Source of the DNA: Amphritea atlantica
Lineage (GTDB): Bacteria > Pseudomonadota > Gammaproteobacteria > Pseudomonadales > Balneatricaceae
Direction: 5' to 3'
DNA length: 64,000 nucleotides
Assembly: GCA_024397875.1 (NCBI GenBank)
Contig: CP073344.1
Span: forward strand, 3,339,001-3,403,000
The notes under the pieces are model-generated. The model made no database searches. It worked only from the letters and a program-made list of their open reading frames with translations, and was not told where the DNA came from. Of this stretch, positions 1-10,762 are shown one piece after another. Each line of letters opens with the position of its first letter. Position 1 is the stretch's first letter. The position numbers and the translations under genes were made by a program.

Positions 1-1614
<1,614 letters not shown>

Positions 1615-1627
1615 TTATCTGGAACTG

Positions 1628-3514
1628 TCAGGCGGTTGTGGTTTTTTTCAGTTTACGCATTTCAAACGTGCGGATGCGCTCGCGGTAGTGCTCTTTGGTC
1701 TGATCCCGCATGGTAGAACGGTTCTCATCCAATAATACGCCGTGCAGGTTTTTGGCCACGGCAACAGCGGTTGCCAGCATGCACTCGTAAGCATTCATCA
1801 CATCGCGGGGCTCTTCCATTGACATAAAGAAGGTGACCCCCCGGGTTTCCATATTATCCATGGTATCGATATCAAAATAGCCCGGTTCAAGCGCGTTGGT
1901 CATACTGAACTGGATTGCGCCCTGATCGATACCATCTTCATAGCGATGGAAGATTTTCATATCGCCATAGCGCATACCGCACGCCAGCAGAATTTGCAGC
2001 AGACTACGACCGGAAAAGCTTTCTCCCCCCTCTGCTGCCACCACTGAGATGACCAATACTTTATCGGCTTCAGGAATCTTCTGCAGTGACTGTCCCTTAA
2101 TGCCGATAGCGCTGTCAGATGTTTCCGCTTTTTCTACAGGTTTTTCTGCAGCTTTTTCTGATGACGGGCTTGCCGGCTCATCAACAAAGAAACCATCAGC
2201 AAGGTCGCCCGGTTCATCCCGGGTGGCAGAAAAATGTTCTGGCTCGATTTCTGGCTCCGGTTTCTGCTCAGCCCGGGCTTGTTTAAGCTCGGACTGTTCA
2301 AGCCCGGATCGTTCAGAAGGGGATTGCGATGCAGTTGCAGGCTCATCAATCAGTGAAAAAATAGATTCCTGATGTTCCGGCAGATCCATCGCGGCCTGTT
2401 GCAGCTGATTGTTATCTTCGCGTACCGGGCGCATCAGTTCACTCACCGGGCGGGTATAGTCAAACCCATGATCATCTTCATCGTCATCACTTTCAGACAC
2501 GCTGTCGGTTCGAAACCCCTCAGGCAGTGAGTCGATCAGGTCATCATCTTCAGCAGAGTATGCCGCCTCTGGCTGAGCTGTTGCATATTCAGGTGCAGAG
2601 TCTGACTCATCCTCATCGACGGGAAACAGCTCTACCGTTTCAGGTTCGGAGTCTTCAGGTTCCGCGTCTTCAGTTTCAATGGTGTCAGCGTCAGTGCTGT
2701 CAAATTCATGTATATCAGGTTCATCACTCTCAGATTCAGAGCTTTCAGGCTCAGCGCCGGAACGGTATTCGACTGACGCTTCGTCCTCTTCTGCAGCGAT
2801 CTCAGGCTGATCAGCAATATGCTTCACAACAGGAATCATCGCCTCATCAACAGACGCCTCTTCCGGAATGACAACCGGGGGTTGCGGTTCCTCTTGTTCA
2901 GAGAGAGGGGCCGGGTCGGCCACCCGAACCACACGCACAGCAGAGACCCCTTCATCCATCTCATCAAACGAAGGACCATCATGGTGTGGAGGAAAACTGT
3001 CAGATGACGCGAAAAGAGGATCATGCTCATCCTCTGAAAAAGTCGGGCTTATATGCTCTGATTTCTGCTCAACCGACTTTTTCTTCCAGGAAGGTTTTGT
3101 AAAACTCCGGGAAGACCCAGGCACTTGCGGAACGGTACCGGAACCGGACGTGACCGGCTCTTGAGCAGTCTGATATTTAGAAAGCGGTTTGTCCAGGCCA
3201 GGCTCTTCGGCAACCAGGTTAGCCGTTCTGGGCAATGAAAGATCCAGTTCATCATTACCAAACACAGGCTCACGACGGGCATCAGTAGCACTATCAGTCG
3301 TCCCAGCCGCCCGGCCAACAACCCTTGCTCCACCACCGGGCAGTTCAGGGTTGAATGATTCTTCGGGCACATCCGGAATATCGCTGAACGACTTATCAAT
3401 TTTCATCTTCAGCCGGTTACCGCTACCCCGCATCCGGCGCCAGCCATCCAACACAATCAGGAGAACAACTATCGCGCCACCGATAATCAGCCATTCGCGT
3501 AATCCTAATTCCAT
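1628..3514 (-). CDS. zipA: Cell division protein ZipA
   Basis: Inner-membrane anchor that tethers and bundles FtsZ at the division ring. The 628-residue product has an N-terminal membrane segment (about 8-24) followed by a basic stretch (WRRMRGSGNR). A very long, highly acidic linker follows (about 45-480, rich in Glu, Asp, Ser and Pro), then the globular FtsZ-binding domain (about 490-615). E. coli ZipA is about 330 residues, so the linker here is greatly enlarged. It is flanked by ccmI upstream and ligA downstream; the zipA-ligA pair is a standard gammaproteobacterial neighbourhood, but smc, which often precedes zipA, is absent. Confidence 0.95.
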   Translation of the reverse strand: MELGLREWLIIGGAIVVLLIVLDGWRRMRGSGNRLKMKIDKSFSDIPDVPEESFNPELPGGGARVVGRAAGTTDSATDARREPVFGNDELDLSLPRTANLVAEEPGLDKPLSKYQTAQEPVTSGSGTVPQVPGSSRSFTKPSWKKKSVEQKSEHISPTFSEDEHDPLFASSDSFPPHHDGPSFDEMDEGVSAVRVVRVADPAPLSEQEEPQPPVVIPEEASVDEAMIPVVKHIADQPEIAAEEDEASVEYRSGAEPESSESESDEPDIHEFDSTDADTIETEDAEPEDSEPETVELFPVDEDESDSAPEYATAQPEAAYSAEDDDLIDSLPEGFRTDSVSESDDDEDDHGFDYTRPVSELMRPVREDNNQLQQAAMDLPEHQESIFSLIDEPATASQSPSERSGLEQSELKQARAEQKPEPEIEPEHFSATRDEPGDLADGFFVDEPASPSSEKAAEKPVEKAETSDSAIGIKGQSLQKIPEADKVLVISVVAAEGGESFSGRSLLQILLACGMRYGDMKIFHRYEDGIDQGAIQFSMTNALEPGYFDIDTMDNMETRGVTFFMSMEEPRDVMNAYECMLATAVAVAKNLHGVLLDENRSTMRDQTKEHYRERIRTFEMRKLKKTTTA

Positions 3515-3582
3515 TGCCAGATATTACCCTTATTTGAATTTATTGTCGGTGACAGACTCTCTATTGTCCTGAATTTGATCAA

Positions 3583-4836
3583 TCATTCAACTATATGATC
3601 AATAGACAGCTCTAATATATCAACTTGGCCATGAACAGCAACAGGAGAAATGGTTCCGCTCAGGTCTCCGGGTTCCGGTGTAGGTTGTCCCGAAGCGGAT
3701 ATACGCGCAACAATCTCAACCGTTTCAGCAGCAGAAAGCTTCGCTTGCGGACTCATAGACAAACTATCATCCAGAACGACTTTGATGGGCAGGTCCGCTA
3801 CGGTAACCCGTTTTGCCGCCAGAGGCATTCGTCCACCCACCGGGCGGGCAAAGATAAACACGGCCATATCCGGTGTTACACGACTCTGCAGTTCAGCGCT
3901 CAGGCTGACCGACAGTTCCAGTTTCACCTCAGCAAGCTCAGGCAGGTCGGGAACACTTTCTCCTGCTGCAATCAGTTTATCCCGGGCAGAGGTGATGCCG
4001 GATTTCAGCGAATCAGCCTGCTCGACACTGGCATTGGTCAACGCTTTACGCCAGAATTCCATCGCCGCCCGATAGTCCTCCGACTCGTAAGACTCGATCC
4101 CCAGCAGACCCAGTGCAGTCACGTCAAAGGGATCAATCGACAGGGTTTTATCAACCTCACTGCGAATCTGCAGGTTCATTTTACCGCTATTTGCAAAGAA
4201 CAGTGCCTGTGCATACTGTCCATTCACACCGGCATACTGAGGAGCATCCTCAGGCAGGTATTTCAACGCCTGAGCGTAACTATCTGCAGCCGCAGTATAG
4301 TTCTGCATGCTCATAAAGGTGTTAGCCAGTAAGTACCAACCTTCCGGATTTTCCGGTTCCTCGTTGAGACGTTCCTGCAATGCAGTCACAGCTTCTTCAA
4401 CGGTCGGTTGGCGCCCATCAAACGGGTCCGCGGGCCGGTTCATCGCCACGGCCAGATCTCCGGAACGGCCATATTCACTATAGATCGCCAGTCCCATTGC
4501 GGGGATCAGCGCCGCCAGCAGAAATGCCGTAATGATCGCCTGCCGGGTAACGTGCAAAGGCTTACCCGAAGAGGCAACTGTGTCATCCACATCCTGAAGC
4601 AGGTTACGCTCCAGCTCAAGCTTCAGAGAATCATAGTTGTCCTGATCAAGGTTGCCTGCAGCCTGCTCAGCGTCGAGTTCAGCAAGACGTTCCTGATAGA
4701 TAGAGATATTCAGCTCACGTCGATCAACATCAGGCTGAATATCGTTTTCAATCTGGCGCCCCTGATAAACCGGAACTAAAACAAATGCCACCGCAAGAAG
4801 TGATAGCAGTGCAATTCCTAACCATAACGCCGTCAT
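3583..4836 (-). CDS. ccmI: Cytochrome c maturation protein CcmI
   Basis: Apocytochrome c chaperone of the System I haem ligation complex in the cytoplasmic membrane. The 417-residue protein starts with a membrane segment (about 2-22), has a cytoplasmic loop rich in Leu and Glu (heptad-like, about 40-90) and a second membrane segment (about 100-118). TPR repeats follow (from about 145, for example the GWYLLANTF and YAQALKYLP helices), then a periplasmic C-terminal beta domain. It is a full-length CcmI, the two-domain CycH type. Its start overlaps the ccmH stop by 4 bases, so the two are translationally coupled. Confidence 0.95.
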   Translation of the reverse strand: MTALWLGIALLSLLAVAFVLVPVYQGRQIENDIQPDVDRRELNISIYQERLAELDAEQAAGNLDQDNYDSLKLELERNLLQDVDDTVASSGKPLHVTRQAIITAFLLAALIPAMGLAIYSEYGRSGDLAVAMNRPADPFDGRQPTVEEAVTALQERLNEEPENPEGWYLLANTFMSMQNYTAAADSYAQALKYLPEDAPQYAGVNGQYAQALFFANSGKMNLQIRSEVDKTLSIDPFDVTALGLLGIESYESEDYRAAMEFWRKALTNASVEQADSLKSGITSARDKLIAAGESVPDLPELAEVKLELSVSLSAELQSRVTPDMAVFIFARPVGGRMPLAAKRVTVADLPIKVVLDDSLSMSPQAKLSAAETVEIVARISASGQPTPEPGDLSGTISPVAVHGQVDILELSIDHIVE

Positions 4837-5306
4837 TTATTCTGTTCCTGTTTCAATAACTGATCGAGCCGTTGTTTCTCTGCATCACTTAAACGACTGT
4901 CTGGTTTACCCGGTTCAGCTTTCTTTCGCTTACCACTCACCAACAACACCACGACAACACCGATCAACAGTAACGCGGCCGGTCCAAACCAAAGCAGATA
5001 AGTATGTTCTGACATCCTGGGACGATACAACACAAACTCACCGTAACGGGTCACCATAAAATCGATCACCTGCTCATCATCGGCTCCCTCTTCCAGCATC
5101 CGGTGCAGCTCATTACGCAGATCCTTGGCGATAGGCGAATTAGAGTCAGCAATATTCTGGTTCTGGCATTTTGGACAACGCAGCTCAGTGGACAGTGCCT
5201 GAAAACGCTCCCGGGTCTCATCGTCTTTAAACTGGTAGGTATCAATCGCCGCACTGACTAAACTGCTGAAGCTGAGCAGAACCACCAGGCAAATATGACG
5301 GATCAT
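4833..5306 (-). CDS. ccmH: Cytochrome c maturation protein CcmH (CcmL type)
   Basis: Membrane-anchored thiol-oxidoreductase that reduces or presents apocytochrome cysteines to the haem lyase. The 157-residue product has a signal/anchor (about 1-20), the diagnostic LRCPKCQNQ motif with Cys44 and Cys47, a small helical bundle, and a C-terminal membrane segment (about 104-124). It lacks the fused TPR region of E. coli CcmH; that part is the separate ccmI next door, as in Pseudomonas. Its start shares one base with the ccmG stop. Confidence 0.96.
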   Translation of the reverse strand: MIRHICLVVLLSFSSLVSAAIDTYQFKDDETRERFQALSTELRCPKCQNQNIADSNSPIAKDLRNELHRMLEEGADDEQVIDFMVTRYGEFVLYRPRMSEHTYLLWFGPAALLLIGVVVVLLVSGKRKKAEPGKPDSRLSDAEKQRLDQLLKQEQNK

Positions 5307-5842
5307 CAGTTCACCTCCATCTGGTGCATTTTCTGGCGCAACTCACTCCAGACCCGCTCATCGATCGCTCCGACATGCTTGTAACGAATGATTCCCTGTG
5401 CATCCAGCAGGAAAGTTTCCGGTGCGCCATACACGCCCAGGTTCAGGCCCAGCTTGCCTTCCGGATCATAAATATTCAGGGCGTAAGGGTTCAGATATTT
5501 ATCCAGCCAGATTCTGGCCTTGTCGCGGTCATCCTTATAATTCACTCCGTAGATGACGATTCCTTCATCCCGGGCCATGCGATTCAGTTGCGCATGCTCC
5601 TGTTTACAGGTCGGACACCAGGTCGCCCATACGTTAAGCAACGCCGGACGACCTTTCAGGTCAGCCGCAGTGACCGTTTGCTGCTCATCAAGAAGCGCTG
5701 ACAGACTGAACTCCGGTACCGGCTTATTGAGCAGCGGGGAAGGAATGCTCTCGGTGTCTTTTCCGATACCATTCCAGAGAAATAACCCCAGAGCAACAAA
5801 CAGAACCAGAGGCAAAATAACAATTATTCGACGCATCATCAT
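5306..5842 (-). CDS. ccmG: Thiol:disulfide interchange protein CcmG/DsbE
   Basis: Periplasmic thioredoxin-like reductant for apocytochrome c, receiving electrons from DsbD/CcdA. The 178-residue protein has an N-terminal anchor (about 6-23), then a thioredoxin fold with the WCPTC active site (Cys76, Cys79) and the CcmG-type acidic insert (GVNYKDDRDKAR), and the cis-Pro loop region near GVYGAPETF. It follows ccmF after an 18-base gap and overlaps ccmH by one base. Confidence 0.96.
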   Translation of the reverse strand: MMMRRIIVILPLVLFVALGLFLWNGIGKDTESIPSPLLNKPVPEFSLSALLDEQQTVTAADLKGRPALLNVWATWCPTCKQEHAQLNRMARDEGIVIYGVNYKDDRDKARIWLDKYLNPYALNIYDPEGKLGLNLGVYGAPETFLLDAQGIIRYKHVGAIDERVWSELRQKMHQMEVN

Positions 5843-5860
5843 ACCTATCGAAACACTTAA

Positions 5861-7822
5861 TCAGGCGACTGCCCGGGCAGCATCCCGCCGGGCCTGTTTA
5901 CGGTAGCGGGGGTCGGTAGCCGCCAGTAACCCACCAGCGGTCATCAGTAAGCCGCCCAGCCAGAGCCAGCGAACAAAGGGTTTATGCTGTATCCGCACAG
6001 CCCAGGCGCCGTTCTCCAGCGGCTCACCCAACGCAACATACAGATCACGGAATAGCCCCGGATCGATATCGGCTTCGGTCATGACATTACCCCGGGCCGG
6101 GTAGAAACGCTTTTCCGGACGCAGTTCGCCATACAGCTCGCCCTTATAACTGACACGAATGATACCCATATCCGAGCTGTAGTTCGGCCCCTGCTTCTTC
6201 TGCGCGCCGAGAAACTCAAACTGGTATTCACTGAAACTAAGCACATCACCGGGCGCCATCCGCAGATCACGTTCTTCATTATAAGTGCTGACCATCAGCG
6301 CCCCAACGACAGTCACCGCAATACCCGTATGCGCCAGAATCATGCCAAAGTAGCTTCGGGACATACCCGATACAGCCGCTTTAAGGTTGCTCCGGCCAGC
6401 GACTTTTTTCCAGAAATCTCTGATACTGCTGAATACCACCCAGAACACCAGTGACATCACCCCGGCTACGGTCAGATTAAACACCTCCGCGTAAAAAGAC
6501 TGAACCAGCAGACCGGCAATCACACTGAGCAGTGCTGGCAACCACAGCTGCTTCAACAGGAAAACCACTGAGGTTTCCCGCCAGCGTGCAGCCACGCCAA
6601 TACCCAGGGCTCCCAGAATCAACAACATCAATGGAATAAAGAGTGAATTAAAATAAGGAGGACCTACTGAGATTTTACCCCAGCCCATCGCATCAACGAT
6701 CAGCGGATAGATGGTTCCCAGCAGTACCATCATGGCGGAAACCACCAGCAGAATATTATTCAACAGCAGTAAAGATTCCCGTGACAACAGAGCAAAACTG
6801 GATTCGCTCTTCACATTGCCCGCTTTAACCGCATATAGGATCAGAGAGCCACCAATCGTGATCACCAGTAACGCCAGGATAAAATACCCCCGATCCGGAT
6901 CAGACGCGAACGCATGCACCGATGTCAGCACCCCGGATCGTACCAGGAAGGTTCCCAGCAGGCTGAGGGAGAAGGCAAAGATAGCCAGCAATACGGTCCA
7001 GCTTTTAAACACGCCGCGTTTTTCAGTCACCGCCAGTGAGTGCACCAGCGCGGTACCCACCAACCATGGCATAAATGATGCGTTTTCAACCGGATCCCAG
7101 AACCACCAGCCGCCCCAGCCAAGCTCGTAATACGCCCACCAGCTGCCCAATAAGATTCCCAGTGTCAGAAAGGCCCAGGCAATATTGGTCCACGGACGGG
7201 ACCAGCGCGCCCAGGCGGAGTCAAGACGTCCGGTCAGCAGCGCCGCAATCGCAAATGCAAAGGCAACCGAGAAGCCTACATAGCCCATATACAGCATCGG
7301 CGGATGGATAATCAGGCCGATATCCTGCAGTAGCGGATTAAGATCGCCGCCCTCCGCTGGAAACTGAGGCAGGTGACGATCAAACGGACTCGATGTCATC
7401 AGGGTAAAGAGGGTGAAGCCCACCCCAACAATACCCATTACCGCTAACACACGGGAGACAATTTCCACTGGCAGATTCTGGCTTTTAAACGCAACAGCTA
7501 CTGTCCAGCCACTCAGAATCACAACCCACAGCAGCAATGATCCTTCATGCCCCCCCCAGATCGCACTTATCTTGTAATACCAGGGTAATAACGTATTCGA
7601 GTTGGTAGCAACATAGGCGACAGAAAAGTCGTCCACAACAAAGGCGTAGCCCAGACAGGTGATACTGATCGCCAGAAAGAAGAACGTCCCCACCGCCAGC
7701 GGCCGGGCATAGTTCATTAGCAATGTATTGCCAACAGACGCCCCTACCATCGGCACTACAGCAAGCAACAAAGACATACAGAGCGCCAGAATCAGCGCAT
7801 ATTGACCCAGTTCAGGAATCAT
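5861..7822 (-). CDS. ccmF: Haem lyase subunit CcmF
   Basis: Large polytopic membrane protein that attaches haem to CXXCH motifs of apocytochromes, taking haem from holo-CcmE. It is 653 residues, the normal family length, with about 15 hydrophobic segments. The WWD haem-handling domain is visible as GWGGWWFWDPVENASF near residue 235, flanked by conserved histidines. The C-terminal periplasmic domain ends with a last membrane segment and a basic tail. It lies 2 bases after the ccmE stop. Confidence 0.97.
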   Translation of the reverse strand: MIPELGQYALILALCMSLLLAVVPMVGASVGNTLLMNYARPLAVGTFFFLAISITCLGYAFVVDDFSVAYVATNSNTLLPWYYKISAIWGGHEGSLLLWVVILSGWTVAVAFKSQNLPVEIVSRVLAVMGIVGVGFTLFTLMTSSPFDRHLPQFPAEGGDLNPLLQDIGLIIHPPMLYMGYVGFSVAFAFAIAALLTGRLDSAWARWSRPWTNIAWAFLTLGILLGSWWAYYELGWGGWWFWDPVENASFMPWLVGTALVHSLAVTEKRGVFKSWTVLLAIFAFSLSLLGTFLVRSGVLTSVHAFASDPDRGYFILALLVITIGGSLILYAVKAGNVKSESSFALLSRESLLLLNNILLVVSAMMVLLGTIYPLIVDAMGWGKISVGPPYFNSLFIPLMLLILGALGIGVAARWRETSVVFLLKQLWLPALLSVIAGLLVQSFYAEVFNLTVAGVMSLVFWVVFSSIRDFWKKVAGRSNLKAAVSGMSRSYFGMILAHTGIAVTVVGALMVSTYNEERDLRMAPGDVLSFSEYQFEFLGAQKKQGPNYSSDMGIIRVSYKGELYGELRPEKRFYPARGNVMTEADIDPGLFRDLYVALGEPLENGAWAVRIQHKPFVRWLWLGGLLMTAGGLLAATDPRYRKQARRDAARAVA

Positions 7823-7824
7823 AA

Positions 7825-8286
7825 TTACTCGGCTCCCGTCGCGCGCATCTGTTCAGGCATCTTCCCCGCCTTTTTAAGCGCTTCAGCAACTTCCGGAGGC
7901 ATATAGTTTTCATCATGTTTGGCCAGCACTTCAACCGCCTCAAACACCCCTTCACTGTTCATCTCACCCTGTGCAACAATTCCCTGCCCCTCACGAAACA
8001 GGTCAGGCAGAATACCGGTAAAAGTCACTGTCACCTGATTGGCATAATCGGTCATATCAAACGTCACCTGCAGACTCTGAGGGTCACGCTTTACGCTGCC
8101 TTCAACCACCATACCACCGGCTCTGATACGGGTGCCTTCCGGCGCTTTATGCTCAACGATATCGGTCGGCGAGTAAAACAGATTAATATTCTGGTTCAGC
8201 GCATACATGGCCAGCCCTACTGCAACGGAGGCACCAAAAATGATAAAAAGTACGATAATCAGTCGCTGTTTACGTTTCGGATTCAT
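7825..8286 (-). CDS. ccmE: Periplasmic haem chaperone CcmE
   Basis: Carries haem covalently from CcmABCD to CcmF. The 153-residue product has one N-terminal membrane anchor (about 9-29) and an OB-fold beta barrel. The haem-binding loop [10 protein letters not shown] contains His124 (covalent haem ligand) and Tyr128. The C-terminal tail is short and flexible. The ATG overlaps the final base of the ccmD stop codon, indicating translational coupling. Confidence 0.97.
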   Translation of the reverse strand: MNPKRKQRLIIVLFIIFGASVAVGLAMYALNQNINLFYSPTDIVEHKAPEGTRIRAGGMVVEGSVKRDPQSLQVTFDMTDYANQVTVTFTGILPDLFREGQGIVAQGEMNSEGVFEAVEVLAKHDENYMPPEVAEALKKAGKMPEQMRATGAE

Positions 8287-8462
8287 TAGCGCTGTTTCTC
8301 CCTGCGAAGGCGGCGGGCCTGTTCACTAAAGATCTGACGCTTTTGCATCAGGGGGTTAACAATATTCATAACAATCACAATCAGTGCGATGGCATAACTC
8401 AGCCATACATAGAGGCCATGACCACCCATATCGATAAAGTCTGCAAACGATTCAAAACTCAA
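8286..8462 (-). CDS. ccmD: Haem exporter accessory protein CcmD
   Basis: A 58-residue single-span membrane protein that helps release holo-CcmE from CcmABC. It reads from a TTG at 8462, giving [15 protein letters not shown], then a membrane helix ([16 protein letters not shown]) and a basic tail rich in Arg, Lys and Gln, all typical of CcmD. A GAGGG ribosome site lies 8 bases before the TTG, and no ATG or GTG fits better. Position between ccmC and ccmE is exactly as expected. It is easily missed because it is short and has a TTG start. Confidence 0.9.
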   Translation of the reverse strand: MSFESFADFIDMGGHGLYVWLSYAIALIVIVMNIVNPLMQKRQIFSEQARRLRREKQR

Positions 8463-8472
8463 GTTAATACCC

Positions 8473-9225
8473 TCAACCAGTAATCAGATCGCGCACCCAG
8501 CTGCTGCGACGCTCACGCTGGATAATTTCATTACGCAACCGCAGCATCATTACCACAGCAAAGAAACAGTAAAAACCGATCGCCATCACCAGTAAAGGCA
8601 CCCACATCTCTACAGGCATCGCCGGGCGTTCGGTCAGTGTAAAGGTGGCGGGCTGATGCAGTGTATTCCACCAATCCACCGAATATTTGATAATCGGGAT
8701 ATTCACCAGGCCAACCAGTGCAAGCACCGCGGTAGACTGAGCGGCAGTCCGCTCACTCTCGATAGCAGAGTTCAGCGCAATAATCCCCAGGTAGAGAAAA
8801 AACAGAATCAGCATAGAGGTCAGACGGGCATCCCATACCCACCATGCCCCCCAGGTAGGTTTGCCCCAAATAGCTCCGGTCGCCAGTGATAATACAGCGA
8901 TAGATGCACCGATCGGAGCACAGCATTTCGCTACCATATCGGCAACTTTCATCTTCCAGATCAGACCGATCGCACCTGCAACCGCCATCAGCATATAACA
9001 TGACTGTGCCAGGATAGAGGACGGCACATGAATATAGATAATCCGGAAACTATTGCCCTGCTGGTAATCAGCAGGGGCAAAAACAAGCGCCCAGACAGTA
9101 CCTGTCACTAACAGCAGTACTGCAGCCACGGCAAAGAAAGGTAGTAATTTACCGGTAATTTCATAACACCAGCGGGGAGAAGCCAGTTGATAAAACCAAC
9201 GTGGCATCCACTTCTTATCAGCCAT
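8473..9225 (-). CDS. ccmC: Haem exporter/handling protein CcmC
   Basis: Six-span membrane protein that loads haem onto CcmE. The 250-residue product contains the tryptophan-rich WWD motif WGAWWVWDARLTS between membrane segments 3 and 4, with conserved flanking histidines (HVPSS and TLHQPA). The length is normal for the family. It lies between ccmB and ccmD, 10 bases before the ccmD start. Confidence 0.96.
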   Translation of the reverse strand: MADKKWMPRWFYQLASPRWCYEITGKLLPFFAVAAVLLLVTGTVWALVFAPADYQQGNSFRIIYIHVPSSILAQSCYMLMAVAGAIGLIWKMKVADMVAKCCAPIGASIAVLSLATGAIWGKPTWGAWWVWDARLTSMLILFFLYLGIIALNSAIESERTAAQSTAVLALVGLVNIPIIKYSVDWWNTLHQPATFTLTERPAMPVEMWVPLLVMAIGFYCFFAVVMMLRLRNEIIQRERRSSWVRDLITG

Positions 9226-9245
9226 ATTTCAACCTTATCGGGGTC

Positions 9246-9974
9246 TTACCCACTTACACTAATTCTTAATGCGGCACCAATTGCCAGCGGTGCCATCACC
9301 AATCCGAGCGACAGCATCGCGCCCAGAATGGCAAGATACCCGTCCAGGGGCAACCCCGTCACTGCGCCCTGCACCGCCGCACTGCCAAATATCAGTACCG
9401 GGATATAGAGCGGCAACACCAGCAGTGAAATTAACACGCCGCCCTTTCGCAAACCAACGGTCAGCGCGGCACCAATGGCACCGATCAGACTCAGGGTTGG
9501 CGTGCCAAGCAACAAACTCAGTACCAACCCCCACATGCCATCTCCTGGCAAAAACAACATAACCCCTAACACCGGCGCCAGGAGTGTCAACGGTAAACCG
9601 GTCAGCATCCAGTGCGCCAGTACTTTTGCCAGCACAACCAGATAGAGTGGCTGGGGACTGAGTAAAATCTGTTCCAGTGTTCCATCCTCAAAATCAGAAC
9701 GGAACAGACTGTCCATCGACAGCAGCGTTGCCAGTAACGCAGCAACCCAGACCACACCCGGCGCCACATCAGCGAGGAAGGTTGGATCAGGGCTGACGCC
9801 CAATGGGAACAGAGTTGCGACCATCAAAAAGAAAATCAGCGGGTTCACCAGATCACTTTTCCGCCGGTATGAAAGTAACAGATCCCGCTTCAATGCACCC
9901 CAGAAAGGACCATCAACTTTGTATACATGGGCCATCGACTTGTCTGCCGACTGATTAGGCATACTATCGTTCAT
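9246..9974 (-). CDS. ccmB: Haem exporter permease CcmB
   Basis: Membrane subunit of the CcmAB ABC transporter that powers release of holo-CcmE. The product is 242 residues with six hydrophobic segments after the cytoplasmic sequence KRDLLLSYRRKSDLVNPLIFF (split here only for reading: KRDLLLSYRRK, then SDLVNPLIFF), a conserved CcmB hallmark. The usual length is about 220; the extra N-terminal residues may be real, or translation may begin at a later Met (MAHVYKVDG, residue 14). The ATG overlaps the ccmA stop by 4 bases. Confidence 0.94.
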   Translation of the reverse strand: MNDSMPNQSADKSMAHVYKVDGPFWGALKRDLLLSYRRKSDLVNPLIFFLMVATLFPLGVSPDPTFLADVAPGVVWVAALLATLLSMDSLFRSDFEDGTLEQILLSPQPLYLVVLAKVLAHWMLTGLPLTLLAPVLGVMLFLPGDGMWGLVLSLLLGTPTLSLIGAIGAALTVGLRKGGVLISLLVLPLYIPVLIFGSAAVQGAVTGLPLDGYLAILGAMLSLGLVMAPLAIGAALRISVSG

Positions 9975-10609
9975 AAAGTTCCCGCTAATTGATCAAGATT
10001 AAGCTTGCGAATCTTGTCCCCCATCACCAGTTCGTGATGGGTCGTCAGAATAACGGTACCGCCCTGTTCTGCATGGGCGGTAATCAGTGCCTCTTTCTCT
10101 GCCACCCCGCGCTTATCAATGGCGGTAAAGGGTTCGTCCAGAATCCATAACGGAGCACTGCTGAGATAGAGTCGCGCCAGACTTACACGGCGGTTCTGAC
10201 CGGCAGAGAGAGTATGACAAGGAACATCCTCATACCCCTTCAAGCCAACTTTAATCAGCGCATTATCCAGCTTACTCAGGTCCATCTCCGGGTGCAAAGA
10301 CGCATACCACTGCAGATTTTCCCTCGGAGTGAGTACCGCTTTCACGCCGGGCTGATGTCCAAAATAGAGCAATGATTCACGATAACTCTCTGCACAGTTA
10401 TCCAGATGCTCTCCCTGCCAGTAAATATCGCCTTCAAAATGACGCGATAAACCACTGAGGATACGCAACAACGTGGTTTTACCACTGCCGTTCTGCCCCT
10501 CTATCTGGATCACTTCACCTGCATTGACCTCAAAGCTGAGCCCTTCAAACAACACCCGCTCATCCCGCTCGCAGAACAGATTGTCAATTTTCAGTCTTGG
10601 TGTGGACAA
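9971..10609 (-). CDS. ccmA: Haem exporter ATPase CcmA
   Basis: Cytoplasmic ABC ATPase of the CcmAB complex. Walker A is GQNGSGKTT, the signature is LSAGQNRRVSLARLYL and Walker B is LWILDEPF. A TTG at 10609 is preferred over the upstream in-frame ATG at 10690. The TTG has GAGGG 7 bases before it and gives the usual family length (212 residues), while the extra 27 residues of the longer form look unlike CcmA and overlap a likely -10 element (10680-10685). It is the first gene of the ccm operon. Confidence 0.93.
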   Translation of the reverse strand: MSTPRLKIDNLFCERDERVLFEGLSFEVNAGEVIQIEGQNGSGKTTLLRILSGLSRHFEGDIYWQGEHLDNCAESYRESLLYFGHQPGVKAVLTPRENLQWYASLHPEMDLSKLDNALIKVGLKGYEDVPCHTLSAGQNRRVSLARLYLSSAPLWILDEPFTAIDKRGVAEKEALITAHAEQGGTVILTTHHELVMGDKIRKLNLDQLAGTL

Positions 10610-10679
10610 CAGAACACCCTCAAAAAACAAAACAGGCAAACTCGCCTTTATAATTAGCAATACCCGCCGAAAGCAAGGC

Positions 10680-10709
10680 ATTATATACAAAATAAACAGC
10701 CGTAGTGCA
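10680..10709 (-). promoter_or_regulatory. Candidate promoter of the ccm operon
   Basis: Read on the minus strand, a perfect TATAAT (10680-10685) lies about 70 bases before the preferred ccmA TTG start. The -35 region (around 10703-10709, TGCACT or GCACTA) is a weak match, so an activator or an A/T-rich context may matter. This is inferred from pattern only. Confidence 0.35.
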
Positions 10710-10762
10710 TACCCGGGCCAAAAGAACTATATCTACTATCAAACCGCACAGGAAAACTGATT

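Noticed and set aside
3625-4332. Open frame of 235 codons on the plus strand
   Set aside because: Antisense to ccmI and without recognisable features.
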